Positions 34,218 through 46,719 of a stretch of 64,000 nt of DNA are shown in pieces. A program made the position numbers and the translations under genes. Under the pieces are notes generated by a model that was given only the letters and a program-made list of their open reading frames with translations, did no database searches and was not told the DNA's origin. The stretch is taken from the NCBI GenBank assembly GCA_027186245.1, contig CP114488.1, positions 5,623,501-5,687,500 on the forward strand. The letters run 5' to 3'. This stretch comes from Coriaria nepalensis (lineage: Eukaryota; Streptophyta; Magnoliopsida; Cucurbitales; Coriariaceae). Position 1 is the stretch's first letter, and each line of letters begins with the position of its first letter.

Positions 34218-37075
34218 TTTTTTTTTGAAAGGTAAGTTTATATTCCGAAAAAAGAAAGATTACAAGTGCACAGTAGAAAAAAAAAAATAAAGAATACAAC
34301 TGCCTAAAGAGGTGACCAACACCTAGAACACAACCAACCTAAAACCCGAAGCGACAATTTAGCTAAAAACAAGCTACAAAAAGCTAACCCCACAAATATC
34401 ACAAGGGGAGCCTCTCCCTTAACAAGAAAGACTAAACCAAAAAAATCAGGGGACCCCCATTACAAGAAACAACCAAGGGGCATATCCCAAGGTGGTTATA
34501 AGGAGGACCACTACCCAACCTAACCTTGGGTGAAAAAACCCCCTTTGGGGGAAAAACCCAAGGTGACCACCAGGGAGACTACTACCAATCATCAAAAGAA
34601 AAGAATTACAAAGCAAAGGGGCATACCCCAGTGTGTCCACAACGGGGCCAGTATCCACATACAAAATGTATAACCAATGAAACTTATAGTGATCATCCGG
34701 GGGTTCATAACCCAGCATAATCTGAAATAATCAAACAAACAATAGGAGGAGAAAGCCCCAAGGAAGCCACCCAGGGAACCCCACCTTTCATCCAAAAACA
34801 CAGCATGCAGCATATTAAATAAAAAAAGGGGGGATGGAGTATGGAAGCAAGCAAAAGAGGAGTAAAAATCAGGGTTGTTATCAACAAGACCCCATTTACC
34901 AACTTTAAGCCTACATAATAAAACATAATACGGGGGGAATACCCCAAGGAGGCCACCCAGGGGACCCCTATCAACAAGGGAAACAAAACCCAAGGCACCA
35001 AGTACCAAACGCAAGCAATGAGAGGAGTAAACTCGAAGGAGGCCTCCAAGGGGACCCCACCTATCAAAACAACAAAACAGGCAAACTGTGAGAGACAAGC
35101 AAATAAGAGGGTGATTAAAGAGATATACCATTCCAATAATTCCAAATGTCGATATCCGCATGCAAAGAAGAAGTAGGGAGGCTCTGAACTTTTGTCTTGA
35201 TTTTAGTCAAGATCTTCATAACAATGATACCCAGGGGGGTACAAATATTATAATGAATCATCTTATTTCTCTCTGTCCAAATATGGTAAAGGAAGCCCGA
35301 AAACGCGATGAACCCTATACGATTAGATAAAGATTGCCCAGGAAGCCCCGAAAACCAGATACTTTTATCATCCCAAGAGAGCAAAGGAGGAGGAGGTATC
35401 ACCACGAGACTCAAAACCCCAACCCCAAACAGCAGCAGAGAAGGGGCAATCACCAAAGAGATGATCACGAGACTCCGCATTCCCCAAACATAAGTGACAC
35501 ACGTTACAAGTAGGGGAGCCAAAAGAAAAGCACCTATCCTGTGTACTCAGCCGGTTGCGAATCGCAAGCCAATGAATGAAAGAGTGTCTCGGAATGTGGC
35601 CTTTGCACCAGACAATTTTAGCCCAACTAACCGAAGAACTACGAGATCGGAAATGATCCCAAGCTTTAGACACCGAGAACCCCAAAGGGGAGTGGGCCCA
35701 AGTGAAATTCTTCATTTCCAGAAGGGGAGATGGAAGACGGGATGCAATCTGCAAGCTCCCACCAAACTATGGTGGAGGGGTTAGGAAAAGCCCAAGAAAA
35801 ACCATGAATGATATTACTAACCTGGAGGTTTAGACTAACGCTGGAAGATGTAATCATATCTTCCCCAAGAAAAGTGTGAAGAATACCACGGGGAGTCCAC
35901 AGGTCATACCAAAGAGAAATAGAAGCACTATTCCCAACCTTTCAGATGAAAGACAAAAGAGCTTTGTCCCTAATCTTCAGAATCTTCCTCCAACACCAAG
36001 TACAAGAGTTAGGGATATTGGAAACCCAGAATCTCCTATTTTGGAGCAAATGATTGTGAACCCAATTCAGCCATATTGCTTTGGGGTGGGTGAATAAGTT
36101 CCAAATATGTTTAAGTTGAGCAATTTGGTTCCATTCCTTAATGTTTTTTACACCTAAACCACCCTCAGCTCTAGGGAGGCAGACAATATCCCTGGCAACT
36201 TTATTCCCCCCATAATCATCAAGAGAAGACCCTTTCCAAAGGAAACCACGAAGCACTCTATCAATATTAGTCATGATTTTGGAAGGTAGAATGAATAGCA
36301 TATACTAATAAACTCGGATCGAGAATAAGGGAGAGTTTATGAGTTGAACCCTACCCGCATAAGACAGGTATTTGGAAGACCAACTACTTACTCTACTTAT
36401 AGTTCTCTCAATGATAGGCTTGCAGTCATTGTAAGAGAGTTTAGTAGAAGCAAGAGGGATGCCAAGATACCTAATCGGGAGGGATCTAGCCGGAAACTCC
36501 AAAATAGCAAGAATCGCAGACTCCACCATAGGGCGGACATTGCCAAAGAAAATAAAAACTCTTAGCAGGGTTCGGAAGAAGACCAGATAAAGATGAGAAA
36601 TCCCGAAGCACTTCGCTAATACATGAAGCCGAAGGAGAATCACCTTTAGAGAAAAGCAACAAGTCATCGGCAAAGCAAAGATGGGAGATTTTAACCCTTT
36701 GGCATTTATCATGAAAGGAGAGCCGAAAATCATGCTTCATATGGTTGAAGAGGCCAGAACAAATCTCCATGCATAAGGCGAAGAGATAGGGAGACATAGG
36801 ATCACCCTGACGGAGACCCCTACTACTCCGAAAGAAACCAGTCAAATCCCCATTGAGAGAAACCGAGAAAGTGGGAGTAGAGACACAAGCCATGATCCAC
36901 CTGATGAAGATAGGGGGAAAGTTCATAATCTCCAAACTTCTTTGAAGAAAGTCCCATCTAACCATGTCATAAGCCTTCATGAGGTCAATCTTGAAAGCGC
37001 ATCTAGGAGGGCATCTTTTGAGGTGATAGCCATGAAGGAGCTCCTGGGCTAGAAGAATATTATCAGTAATACGTC
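34218..37075 (-). mobile_element. LINE tandem copy 1 (3' part only)
   Basis: A minus-strand copy of the LINE from its poly(A) (T-run 34218-34226) through the 3' repeats and zf-RVT to the middle of RT. It ends at the sequence corresponding to 'gacgtattactgataat' (18193 in the plus-strand LINE). There it is joined directly to the T-run of the next copy. Its first ~600 bp differ from the other two copies more than its ORF2 part does. Confidence 0.93.
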
Positions 37076-37109
37076 TTTTTTTTTTTTGAAAAGTAAGTTT
37101 ATATTCCAA
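35115..37109 (-). pseudogene. LINE ORF2 fragment (RT to zf-RVT), copy 1
   Basis: The 207-codon frame 36486-37109 holds AYDMVRWDFLQRS, GLRQGDPMSPYLF and an intact FADDLLLFS catalytic box. Its first codons (MEYKLTFQKKK) come from the poly(A) tail of the next LINE copy, so it is an accidental fusion. Further pieces are 36305-36733 (GIPLASTKLS, AGRVQLIN), 35942-36301 (PSKIMTNIDRVL, GGLGVKNIKEWNQ) and 35368-35754 with the zf-RVT cysteines. Frameshifts separate them. The poly-G tract here is 6 long (35234-35239). Confidence 0.88.
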
Positions 37110-39944
37110 AAAAGAAAAATTACAAGTGCACGGTGAGCAAGCTCACAGTAGAAAAAAATAAAAAATACAACAGCTTAAAAAGGCGACCAACACCTAAAAC
37201 CCAACGAACCTAAAATCCAAAGCGACAAATAAGCTATAAACAAGTTAGAAAAAGCTAACCCAACAAAAGTCACTAGGGGATTCTCTCCCTTAACAAGAAA
37301 AGACCAAACAAAAAATTCGGGGAAACCCCCATTACAAGAACCAACCAAGGGGCATACCCCAAGGTGGTCACAAGGGAGACCACTACCCAACCTAACCTTG
37401 AGTGAAAAAACCCCCTTTTGGGGAAAAACCCAAGGTGGCCACCAAGGAGACCACTACCCATCGTCAAAAGAAAATAATTACAAAGCAAAGGGACATACCC
37501 CAGTGTGTCCACAACGGAGGCCACTATCCACATACAAAAAGTATAAGTGATGAAACTTATAGTGATCATCCAGGGGTTCACAACCTAGCATAATATGAAA
37601 TAATCAAGCAAACAATACGAGGGGAAAGCCCCAAGGAAGCCACACGTTTCATCCAAAAACACAGCATGCAGCATATTAAATGAAAAAAGGGGGCATGGAG
37701 GAAGGAAGCAAGCAAAAGAGGAGTAAAAATCAGGGTTGTTATCAACAAGACCCCATTTACCAATTTTAAGCCTACAGAACAAAATATAATACGGGGGGAA
37801 TACCTCAAGGAGGCCACCCAGGGGACCCCTATCCACAAGGGAAACAAAACCCAGGGCACCAAATACCAAACGCAAGCAATACGAGGAGTAAACTCCAAGG
37901 AGGCCTCCAAGGGGACCCCACCTATCAAAACAACAAAACAGGAAAACTGTGAGAGACAAGCAAAAAAGAGGGGGATTAAAGAGATATACCCTTCCAATAA
38001 TTCCAAATGTCGATATCCGCATGCAAAGAAGGAGTAGGGAGGCTCTGAACTTTTGTCTTGATTTTAGTCAAGATCTTCACAGCAATGATACCCGGGGGGG
38101 GGGGGGGGGGTACAAATATTATTATGAATCATCTTATTTCTCTCTGTCCAAATATGGTAAAGGAAGCCCGAAAACGCGATGAACCCTATACGATTAGATA
38201 AAGATTGCCCAGGAAGCCCCGAAAACCAGATAATTTTATCATCCCAAGAGAGCAAAGGAGGAGGAGGTATCACCACGAGACTCAAAACCCCACCCCAAAC
38301 AGCAGCAGAGAAGGGGCAATCACCAAAGAGATGATCACGAGACTCCGCATTCCCCAAACATAAGTGACACACGTTACAAGTAGGGGAGCCAAAAGAAAAG
38401 CACCTATCCTGTGTACTCAGCCGGTTGCGAATCGCAAGCTAATGAATGAAAGAGTGTCTCGGAATATGGCCTTTGCACCAGACAATTTTAGCCCAACTAA
38501 CCGAAGAACTACGAGATCGGAAATGATCCCAAGCTTTAGACACCGAGAACCCCAAAGGGGAGTGGGCCCAAGTGAAATTCTTCATTTCCAGAAGGGGAGA
38601 TGGAAGACGGGATGCAATCTGCAAGCTCCCACCAAACTATGGTGGAGGGGTTAGGAAAAGCCCAAGAAATATCATGAATGATATTACTAACCTGGAGGTT
38701 TAGACTAATGCTGGAAGACATAATCATATCTTCCCCAAGATAAGTGTGAAGAATACCATGGGGAGTCCACAGGTCATACCAAAGATAAATAGAAGCACTA
38801 TTCCCAACCTTTCAGATGAAAGACAAAAGAGCTTTGTCTCTAATCTTCAAGATCCGCCTCCAACACCAAGTACAAGAGTTAGGAATATTGCAAACCCAGA
38901 ATCTCCTATTTTGGAGCAAATGATTGTGAACCCAATTTAGCCATATTGCTTTGGGGTAGGTGAATAAGTTCCAAATATGTTTAAGTTGAGCAATTTGGTT
39001 CCATTCCTTAATGTTTTTTATACCTAAACCACCCTCAGCTCTAGGGAGGCAGACAATATCCCTGGCAACTTTATTCCCCCCATAATCAAGAGAAGACCCT
39101 TTCCAAAGGAAACCACGAAGCACTCTATCAATATTAGTCATGATTTTGGGCGGTAGAATGAATAGCATATACTAATAAACTTGGATCGAGAATAAGGGAG
39201 AGTTTATGAGTTGAACCCTACCCGCATAAGACAGGTATTTGGAAGACCAACTCCTTACTCTACTTATAGTTCTCTCAATGATAGGCTTGCAGTCATTGTA
39301 AGAGAGTTTAGTAGAAGCAAGAGGGATGCCAAGATACCTAATCGGGAGGGATCTAGCCGGAAACTCCAAAATAGCAAGAATCACAGACTCCACCATAGGG
39401 GGGACATTGCCGAAGAAAATAAAAACTCTTAGCAGGGTTCGGAAGAAGACCAGATAAAGATGAGAAATCCCGAAGCACTTCGCTAATACATGAAGTCGAA
39501 GGAGAATCACCTTTAGAGAAAACTAACAAGTCATCGGCAAAGCAAAAATGGGAGATTTTAACCCTTTGGCATTTATCATGAAAGGAGAGCCGAGAATCAT
39601 GCTCCATATGGTTGAAGAGGCCAGAACAAATCTCCATGCATAAGGCGAAGAGATAGGGAGACATAGGATCACCCTGATGGAGACCCCTACTACTCCGAAA
39701 GAAACCAGTCAAATCCCCATTGAGAGAAACCGAGAAAGTGGGAGTAGAGACACAAGCCATGATCCACCTGATGAAGATAGGGGGAAAGTTCATAATCTCA
39801 AAAAACTCCTTTGAAGAAAGTCCCATCTAACCATGTCATAAGCCTTCATGAGGTCAATCTTGAAAGCGCATCTAGGAGGGCATCTTTTGAGGTGATAGCC
39901 ATGAAGGAGCTCCTGGGCTAGAAGAATATTATCAGTAATACGTC
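37076..39944 (-). mobile_element. LINE tandem copy 2 (3' part only)
   Basis: From T-run 37076-37087 to 39944, truncated at exactly the same base as copy 1 (cagtaatacgtc followed by T-run). The repeat distance between junctions is 2869 bp. It is near-identical to copy 1 in the ORF2 part, with small indels such as a shortened 3'-repeat segment near 37640. Confidence 0.93.
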
Positions 39945-39946
39945 TT
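38064..39946 (-). pseudogene. LINE ORF2 fragment, copy 2
   Basis: Same modules as copy 1: RT with GLHQGDPMSPYLF and FADDLLVFS (39353-39826), the 'GIPLASTKLS' segment (39172-39510), 38812-39168 (GGLGIKNIKEWNQ) and zf-RVT around 38300-38400. A two-base expansion near 39800 changes the frame at 'LQRSLEIMNF'. The Pro-coding tract is expanded to 17 G (38094-38110). Confidence 0.88.
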
Positions 39947-40641
39947 TTTTTTTTTTTGAAAAGTAAGTTTATATTCCAAAAAAGAAAAATTGCAAGTGCA
40001 CGGTGAGCAAGCTCACAGTAGCAAAATATAAAAAATACAGCAGCTTAAAAAGGCCACCAACACCTAAAACCCAACGAACCTAAAATCCGAAGCGACAAAT
40101 AAGCTATAAACAAGTTAGAAAAAGCTAACCCAACAAAGGACACTAGGGGATTCTCTCCCTTAACAAGAAAAGACCAAACCAAAAAATCGGGGAAACCCCC
40201 ATTACAAGAAACAACCAAGGGGCATACCCCAAGGTGGTCACAAGGGAGACCGCTACCCAACCTAACCTTGAGTAAAAAAACCCCCCTTTGGGGGAAAAAC
40301 CCAAGGTGGTCACCAAGGAGACCACTACCCATCGTCAAAAGAAAATAATTACAAAGCAAAGGGACATACCCCAGTGTGTCCACTACGGAGGCCACTGTCC
40401 ACATACAAAAAGTATAAGTGATGAAACTTATAGTGATCATCCGGAGGTTCATAACCCAGCATAATATGAAATAATCAAGTAAAAAATACGAGGGGAAAGC
40501 CCCAAGGAAGCCACCCAGGGAACCCCACCTTTCATCCAAAAACACAGCATGCAGCATATTAAATTAAAAAAGGGGGTTGGAGGATGGAAGCAAGCAAAAG
40601 AGGAGTAAAAATCGGGGTTGTTATCAACAAGACCCCACTTA

Positions 40642-40661
40642 ACCTTTCAAAAAAAAAAAAA
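40642..40661 (+). mobile_element. 20-bp LINE-tail nano-insertion with 16-bp target duplication
   Basis: The insert is 'acctttc' plus 13 A, identical to the LINE 3' terminus, in plus orientation within a minus-strand LINE. Perfect copies of aacaagaccccactta flank it at 40626-40641 and 40662-40677. The uninterrupted site is seen in copy 2 near 37743. Confidence 0.9.
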
Positions 40662-40775
40662 AACAAGACCCCACTTACCAAATTTAAGCCTATATAATAA
40701 AACATAATACGAGGGGCATATCTCAAGGAGTCCACCCATGGGACCCCACCAATCCACAAGGGAAACAAAACCCAA

Positions 40776-40929
40776 GGCAACAAACACCAAACATAAGCAA
40801 TACGAGGAGTAAACTCCAAGGAGGCCTCCAAGGAGACCCCACCTATCCACAAGGCAACAAACACCAAACGTAAGCAATACAAGGAGTAAACTCCACGGAG
40901 GCCTCCAAGAGGACCCCACCTATCAAAAC
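40776..40929. repeat. 77-bp tandem duplication in LINE 3' repeats
   Basis: 40776-40852 is repeated at 40853-40929 (both start 'ggcaacaaacaccaaac'). Copies 1 and 2 have a single unit here. Confidence 0.85.
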
Positions 40930-41466
40930 AAAAAAACAGGCAAACAGTGAGAGACAAGCAAACATGAGGAGAATTAAAGAGATATACCATTCCAATAATT
41001 CTAAATGTCAATGTCCGCATGCAAAGGAGGAGTAGGAAGGCTCTGAACTTTTATCTTGATTTGAGTCAATATCTTCATAGCAATGATACCCGGGGGGGTA
41101 CAAACGTTATCCTGAATTCTCTTATTTCTCTCTTTCCAAATATGGTAAACGAAGCCCGAAAACGCGATGAACCCTATACGATTAGATAATGATTGTGCCC
41201 AGGAAGCGCCGAAAACCAGATAATTTTATCATCCCAAGGGAGCAAGGGAGGAGGTATCACCATAAGACTCAAGACCCCAACCCAAACAGCAGCAGAGAAG
41301 GGGCAATCACCAAAGAGATGATCACGAGACTCCACATTCACGAAACATAAGTGACACACATTACAAGTAGGGGAGCCAAAAGAAAAGCACCTATCGAGAG
41401 TACTCAGCCGGTTGCGAATCGCAAGCCAATGAATTCTTGGAATGTGGTCTTTGCACTATACAATTT

Positions 41467-41647
41467 GATTAGTACAAGCCTAGCACATGGATTGATGCAT
41501 ATTCAGACCCAATTCAAGTTCCCGTTGGTCCCATTACAAGAGCTCGTGCGAAGAAATCAAAGAAGCGCTTAATGGGCTGATTCAAGTAACATGGGCTCAC
41601 GCCTATGCATGGAGGCCCATTGAAGGTTGTGAATGTGATTATAAAAA
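41467..41647 (+). repeat. Array unit 0 (partial, left border)
   Basis: The array starts inside the pol C-terminal tail ('gattagtacaagcctagcac' corresponds to 'gatgaggacaagcctagcac' in full units), abutting LINE zf-RVT sequence. There is no target duplication or LTR end at the border. Confidence 0.85.
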
Positions 41648-42914
41648 ATGGTATTCAGTAATTCAGTAGTTCATACCGATCATGAGTTCTTGAAACACTT
41701 AAAGGGCCAACACAATCTGAACAAACGATACGCTCATTGGGTGGAGTTCATTGAGACATTTCCATATGTCATTCATTACAAACAATGTAAGGAAAATGTT
41801 ATTGCAGATGCGCTTTCCCGAAGGTACAATCTTATCTCAACTCTTGACGCTAAACTGCTTGGACTAATATTTCGATCGATTTTGTTTTAGGTTTGCCTAG
41901 GTCTAAGAAAGGAAGAGATTATGTATTTGTGGTGGTGGATAAATTTTCTAAGATGGCACACTTTATCCCATGTCATAAAACTGATGATGCTTCCAATGTT
42001 GCTGATTTGTTCTTTAGAGAAATTGTGAGGCTTCATGGTATGCCTGGGACCATTGTTTCTGATAGGGATGCTAAATCTTTGAGTTATTTTTGGAAAACCT
42101 TGTGAGGAAAGTTAGGAACTAAATTATTATTTTCTACAACTTGTCATCCACAAACTGATGGTCAAACCGAGGTTGTGAATAGAACTTTATCTACTTTGTT
42201 GAGAGCTATAATTGAAAAGAATATTAAAACATGGGAAGATTGTTTACCGCATGTCGAGTTTGCATATAATCGTTCTATTCATTCTGCTACTAAGTATTCA
42301 CCATTTGAGATTGTTTATGGATTTAATCCTCTAACTCCATTGGATTTATCTCCATTACCTGTTTCTGAGCATGTTAACTTAGATTGAAAGAGGAAGGCTG
42401 ATTTTGTTAAGCAGATACATGAGAAGGCAAAGTTCAACATAGAGCGAAGAATTGAGCAACATGCAAAACAAGTTAACAAAGGGCGTCATAAGATAATTTT
42501 TGAACCCGGAGATTGGGTTTGGCTGCACATGAGGAAGGAACGATTTCTGGAACAAAGGCGTTCCAAAAGGGGATGGTCCATTTCAAGTTCTTGAAAGGAT
42601 CAATGATAATGCTTATAAGCTATATCTGCCTGGTGAGTATGCTGTAAGTGCTACTTTTAATACTGCTGCTGATTTAAGTCCTTTTGATATAGGCGACAAT
42701 TTGAGGACAAATCCTGCTAAAGAAGAGGAGAATGATGAGGACAAGCCTAGCACATGGATTGATGCATATTCAGACCCAATTCAAGTTCCCGTTGGTCCCA
42801 TTACAAGAGCTCATGCGAAGAAATCAAAAAAGCACTTAATGGGCTGATTCAAGTAACATGGGCTCACGCCTATGCATGGAGGCCCATTGAAGGTTGTGAA
42901 TGTGATTATAAAAA
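41648..42914 (+). repeat. Array unit 1 (1267 bp)
   Basis: The RNase H piece is open (41648-41890). Integrase is stopped by TGA after WKTL at about 42103, and a second stop follows EHVNLD (42385). It has private variants such as 'IIEKNIKTW' and '[10 protein letters not shown]'. Confidence 0.93.
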
Positions 42915-44181
42915 ATGGTATTCAGTAATTCAGTAGTTCATACCGATCATGAGTCCTTGAAACACTTAAAGGGCCAACACAAGCTGAACAAACGATACGC
43001 TCGTTGGGTGGAGTTCATTTAGACATTTCCATATGTCATTCATTACAAACAATGTAAGGAAAATGTTATTGCAGATGCGCTTTCCCGAAGGTACAATCTT
43101 ATCTCAACTCTTGACGCTAAACTGCTTGGACTAATATTTCGATCGATTTTGTTTTAGGTTTGCCTAGGTCTAAGAAAGGAAGAGATTATGTATTTGTGGT
43201 GGTGGATAAATTTTCTAAGATGGCACACTTTATCCCATGTCATAAAACTGATGATGCTTCCAATGTTGCTGATTTGTTCTTTAGAGAAATTGTGAGGCTT
43301 CATTGTATGCCTGGGACCATTGTTTCTGATAGGGATGCTAAATCTTTGAGTTATTTTTGGAAAACCTTGTGAGGAAAGTTAGGAACTAAATTATTATTTT
43401 CTACAACTTGTCATCCACAAACTGATGGTCAAACCGAGGTTGTGAATAGAACTTTATCTACTTTGTTGAGAGCTATAATTAAAAAGAATATTAAAACTTG
43501 GGAAGATTGTTTACCGCATGTCGAGTTTGCATACAATCGTTCTATTCATTCTGATACTAAGTATTCACCATTTGAGATTGTTTATGGATTTAATCCTCTA
43601 ACTCCACCGGATTTATCTCCATTACCTGTTTCTGAGCATGTTAACTTAGATTGAAAGAGGAAGGCTGATTTTGTTAAGCAGATACATGAGAAGGCAAAGT
43701 TCAACATAGAGCGAAGAATTGAGCAACATGCAAAACAAGCTAACAAAGGGCGTTATAAGATGATTTTTGAACCCGGAGAATGGGTTTGGCTGCACATGAG
43801 GAAGGAACGATTTCTGGAGCAAAGGCGTTCCAAAAGGGGATGGTCCATTTCAAGTTCTTGAAAGGATCAATGATAATGCTTATAAGCTATATCTGCCTGG
43901 TGAGTATGCTGTAAGTGCTACTTTTAATACTGCTGATGATTTAAGTCCTTTTGATATAGGTGACAATTTGAGGACAAATCCTGTAAAAGAAGAGGAGAAT
44001 GATGAGGACAAGCCTAGCACATAGATTGATACATATTCAGACCCAATTCAAGTTCCCGTTGGTCCCATTACAAGAGGTCGTGCGATGAAATCAAAGAAGC
44101 GCTTAATGGGCTGATTCAAGTAACATGGGCTCACGCCTATGCATGGAGGCCCATTGAAGGTTGTAAATGTGATTATAAAAA
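42915..44181 (+). repeat. Array unit 2 (type A, 1267 bp)
   Basis: The RNase H piece has its own stop (FIE changed to FI-stop, 'ttcatttagaca' near 43018). Like unit 4 it has a stop after EHVNLD and the tail 'cacatagattgat', which adds a stop in the C-terminal tail. Private change: HGMPG to HCMPG. Confidence 0.93.
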
Positions 44182-45452
44182 ATGGTATTCAGTAATTCAG
44201 TAGTTCATACCGATCATGAGTCCCTGAAACACTTAAAGGGCCAACACAAGCTGAACAAACGATACGCTCGTTGGGTGGAGTTCATTGAGACATTTCCATA
44301 TGTCATTCATTACAAACAATGTAAGGAAAATGTTATTGCAGATGCGCTTTCCCGAAAGTACAATCTTATCTCAACTCTTGACGCTAAACTGCTTGGACTA
44401 ATATTTCGATCGATTTTGTTTTAGGTTTGCCTAGGTCTAAGAAAGGAAGAGATTATGTATTTGTGGTGGTGGATAAATTTTCTAAGATGGCACACTTTAT
44501 CCCATGTCATAAAACTGATGATGCTTCCACTGTTGCTGATTTGTTCTTTAGAGATATTGTGAGGCTTCCTGGTATGCCTGGACCATTGTTTCTGATAGGG
44601 ATGCTAAATCTTTGAGTTATTTTTGGAAAACCATGTGAGGAAAGTTAGGAACTAAATTATTATTTTCTACAACTTGTCATCCACAAACTGATGGTCAAAC
44701 AGAGGTTGTGAATAGAACTCTATCTACTTTGTTGAGAGCTATAATTAAAAAGAATATTAAAACTTGGGAGGATTGTTTACCGTATGTCGAGTTTGCATAT
44801 AATCGTTCTATTCATTCTGCTACTAAGTATTCACCATTTGAGATTGTTTATGGATTTAATCCTCTAACTCCATTGGATTTATCTCCATTACCTGTTTCTG
44901 AGCATGTTAACTTAGATGGAAAGAGGAAGGCTGATTTTGTTAAGCAGATACATGAGAAGGCAAAGTTCAAAATAGAGCGAAGAATTGAGCAACATGCAAA
45001 ACAAGCTAACAAAGGGCGTCATAAGATGATTTTTGAACCCGGAGATTGGGTTTGGCTGCACATGAGGAAGGAACGATTTCTGGAGCAAAGTCGTTCCCAA
45101 AAGGGGATGGTCCATTTGAAGTTCTTGAAAGGATCAATGATAATGCTTATAAGCTATATCTGCCTGGTGAGTATGCTGTAAGTGCTACTTTATTAATACT
45201 GCTGCTGATTTAAGTCCTTTTGATATAGGCGACTATTTGAGGAAAAATCCTATAAAAGAAGAGGAGAATGATGAGGACAAGCCTAGCACATGGATTGATG
45301 CATATTCAGACCTAATTCAAGTTCTCGTTGGTCCCATTACAAGAGCTCGTGCGAAGAAATTCAAAGAAGCACTTCATGGGCTGATTCAAGTAACATGGGG
45401 CTCACGCCCATGCATGCAGGCCCATTGAAGGTGGTGAATGTGATTCTCAAAG
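44182..45452 (+). repeat. Array unit 3 (type B, 1271 bp)
   Basis: A one-base loss in 'cctggaccatt' shifts the integrase frame after GMPG. It shares [19 protein letters not shown] with unit 5. No stop after EHVNLD, so the core end is open from 44708 to 45181. An extra C in 'cgttcccaaaag' changes the C-terminal frame. Confidence 0.93.
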
Positions 45453-46719
45453 ATGGTATTCAGTAATTCAGTAGTTCATACCGATCATGAGTCCTTGAAA
45501 CACTTAAAGGGCCAACACAAGCTGAACAAACGATACGCTCATTAGGTGGAGTTCATTGAGACATTTCCATATGTCATTCATTACAAACAATGTAAGGAAA
45601 ATGTTATTGCAGATGCGCTTTCCCGAAGGTACAATCTTATCTCAACTCTTGACGGTAAACTGCTTGGACTAATATTTCGATCGATTTTGTTTTAGGTTTG
45701 CCTAGGTCTAAGAAAGGAAGAGATTATGTATTTGTGGTGGTGGATAAATTTTCTAAGATGGCACACTTTATCCCATGTCATAAAACTGATGATGCTTCCA
45801 ATGTTGCTGATTTGTTCTTTAGAGAAATTGTGAGGCTTCATGGTATGCCTGGGACCATTGTTTCTGATAGGGATGCTAAATCTTTGAGTTATTTTTGGAA
45901 AACCTTGTGAGGAAAGTTAGGAACTAAATTATTATTTTCTACAACTTGTCATCCACAAACTGATGGTCAAACCGAGGTTGTGAATAGAACTCTATCTACT
46001 TTGTTGAGAGCTATAATTAAAAAGAATATTAAAACTTGGGAGGATTGTTTACCGAATGTCGAGTTTGCATATAATCGTTCTATTCATTCTGCTACTAAGT
46101 ATTCACCATTTGAGATTGTTTATGGATTTAATCCTCTAACACCACTGGATTTATCTCCATTACCTGTTTCTGAGCATGTTAACTTAGATTGAAAGAGGAA
46201 GGCTGATTTTGTTAAGCAGATACATGAGAAGGCAAAGTTCAACATAGAGCGAAGAATTGAGCAACATGCAAAACAAGTTAACAAAGGGAGTCATAAGATG
46301 ATTTTTGAACCCGGAGATTGGGTTTGGCTGCACATGAGGAAGGAACGATTTCTGGAGCAAAGGCGTTCCAAAAGGGGATGGTCTATTTCAAGTTCTTGAA
46401 AGGATCAATGATAATGCTTATAAGTTATATCTGCCTGGTGAGTATGCTGTCAGTGCTACTTTTAATACTGCTGCTGATTTAAGTCCTTTTGATATAGGCG
46501 ACAATTTGAGGACAAATCCTATAAAAGAAGAGGAGAATGATGAGGACAAGCCTAGCACATAGATTGATGCATATTCAGACCCAATTCAAGTTCCCGTTGG
46601 TCCCATTACAAGAGGTTGTGCGATGAAATCAAAGAAGTGCTTAATGGGCTGATTCAAGTAACATGGGCTCACGCCTATGCATGGAGGCCCATTGAAGGTT
46701 GTAAATGTGATTATAAAAA
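45453..46719 (+). repeat. Array unit 4 (type A, 1267 bp)
   Basis: The RNase H piece is stopped by TAG replacing TGG in 'gctcattaggtggag'. The other diagnostic sites follow unit 2. Confidence 0.93.

Larger units (their letters stand above)
39945..41466 (-). mobile_element. LINE tandem copy 3, cut by the satellite array
   Basis: From T-run 39945-39957 through the 3' repeats into the zf-RVT region (41174-41460). Homology stops at about 41466, where pol-derived satellite begins. It carries a 20-bp LINE-tail insertion and a 77-bp tandem duplication in the 3' repeats. It is most similar to copy 2 in the 3' end. Confidence 0.92.
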
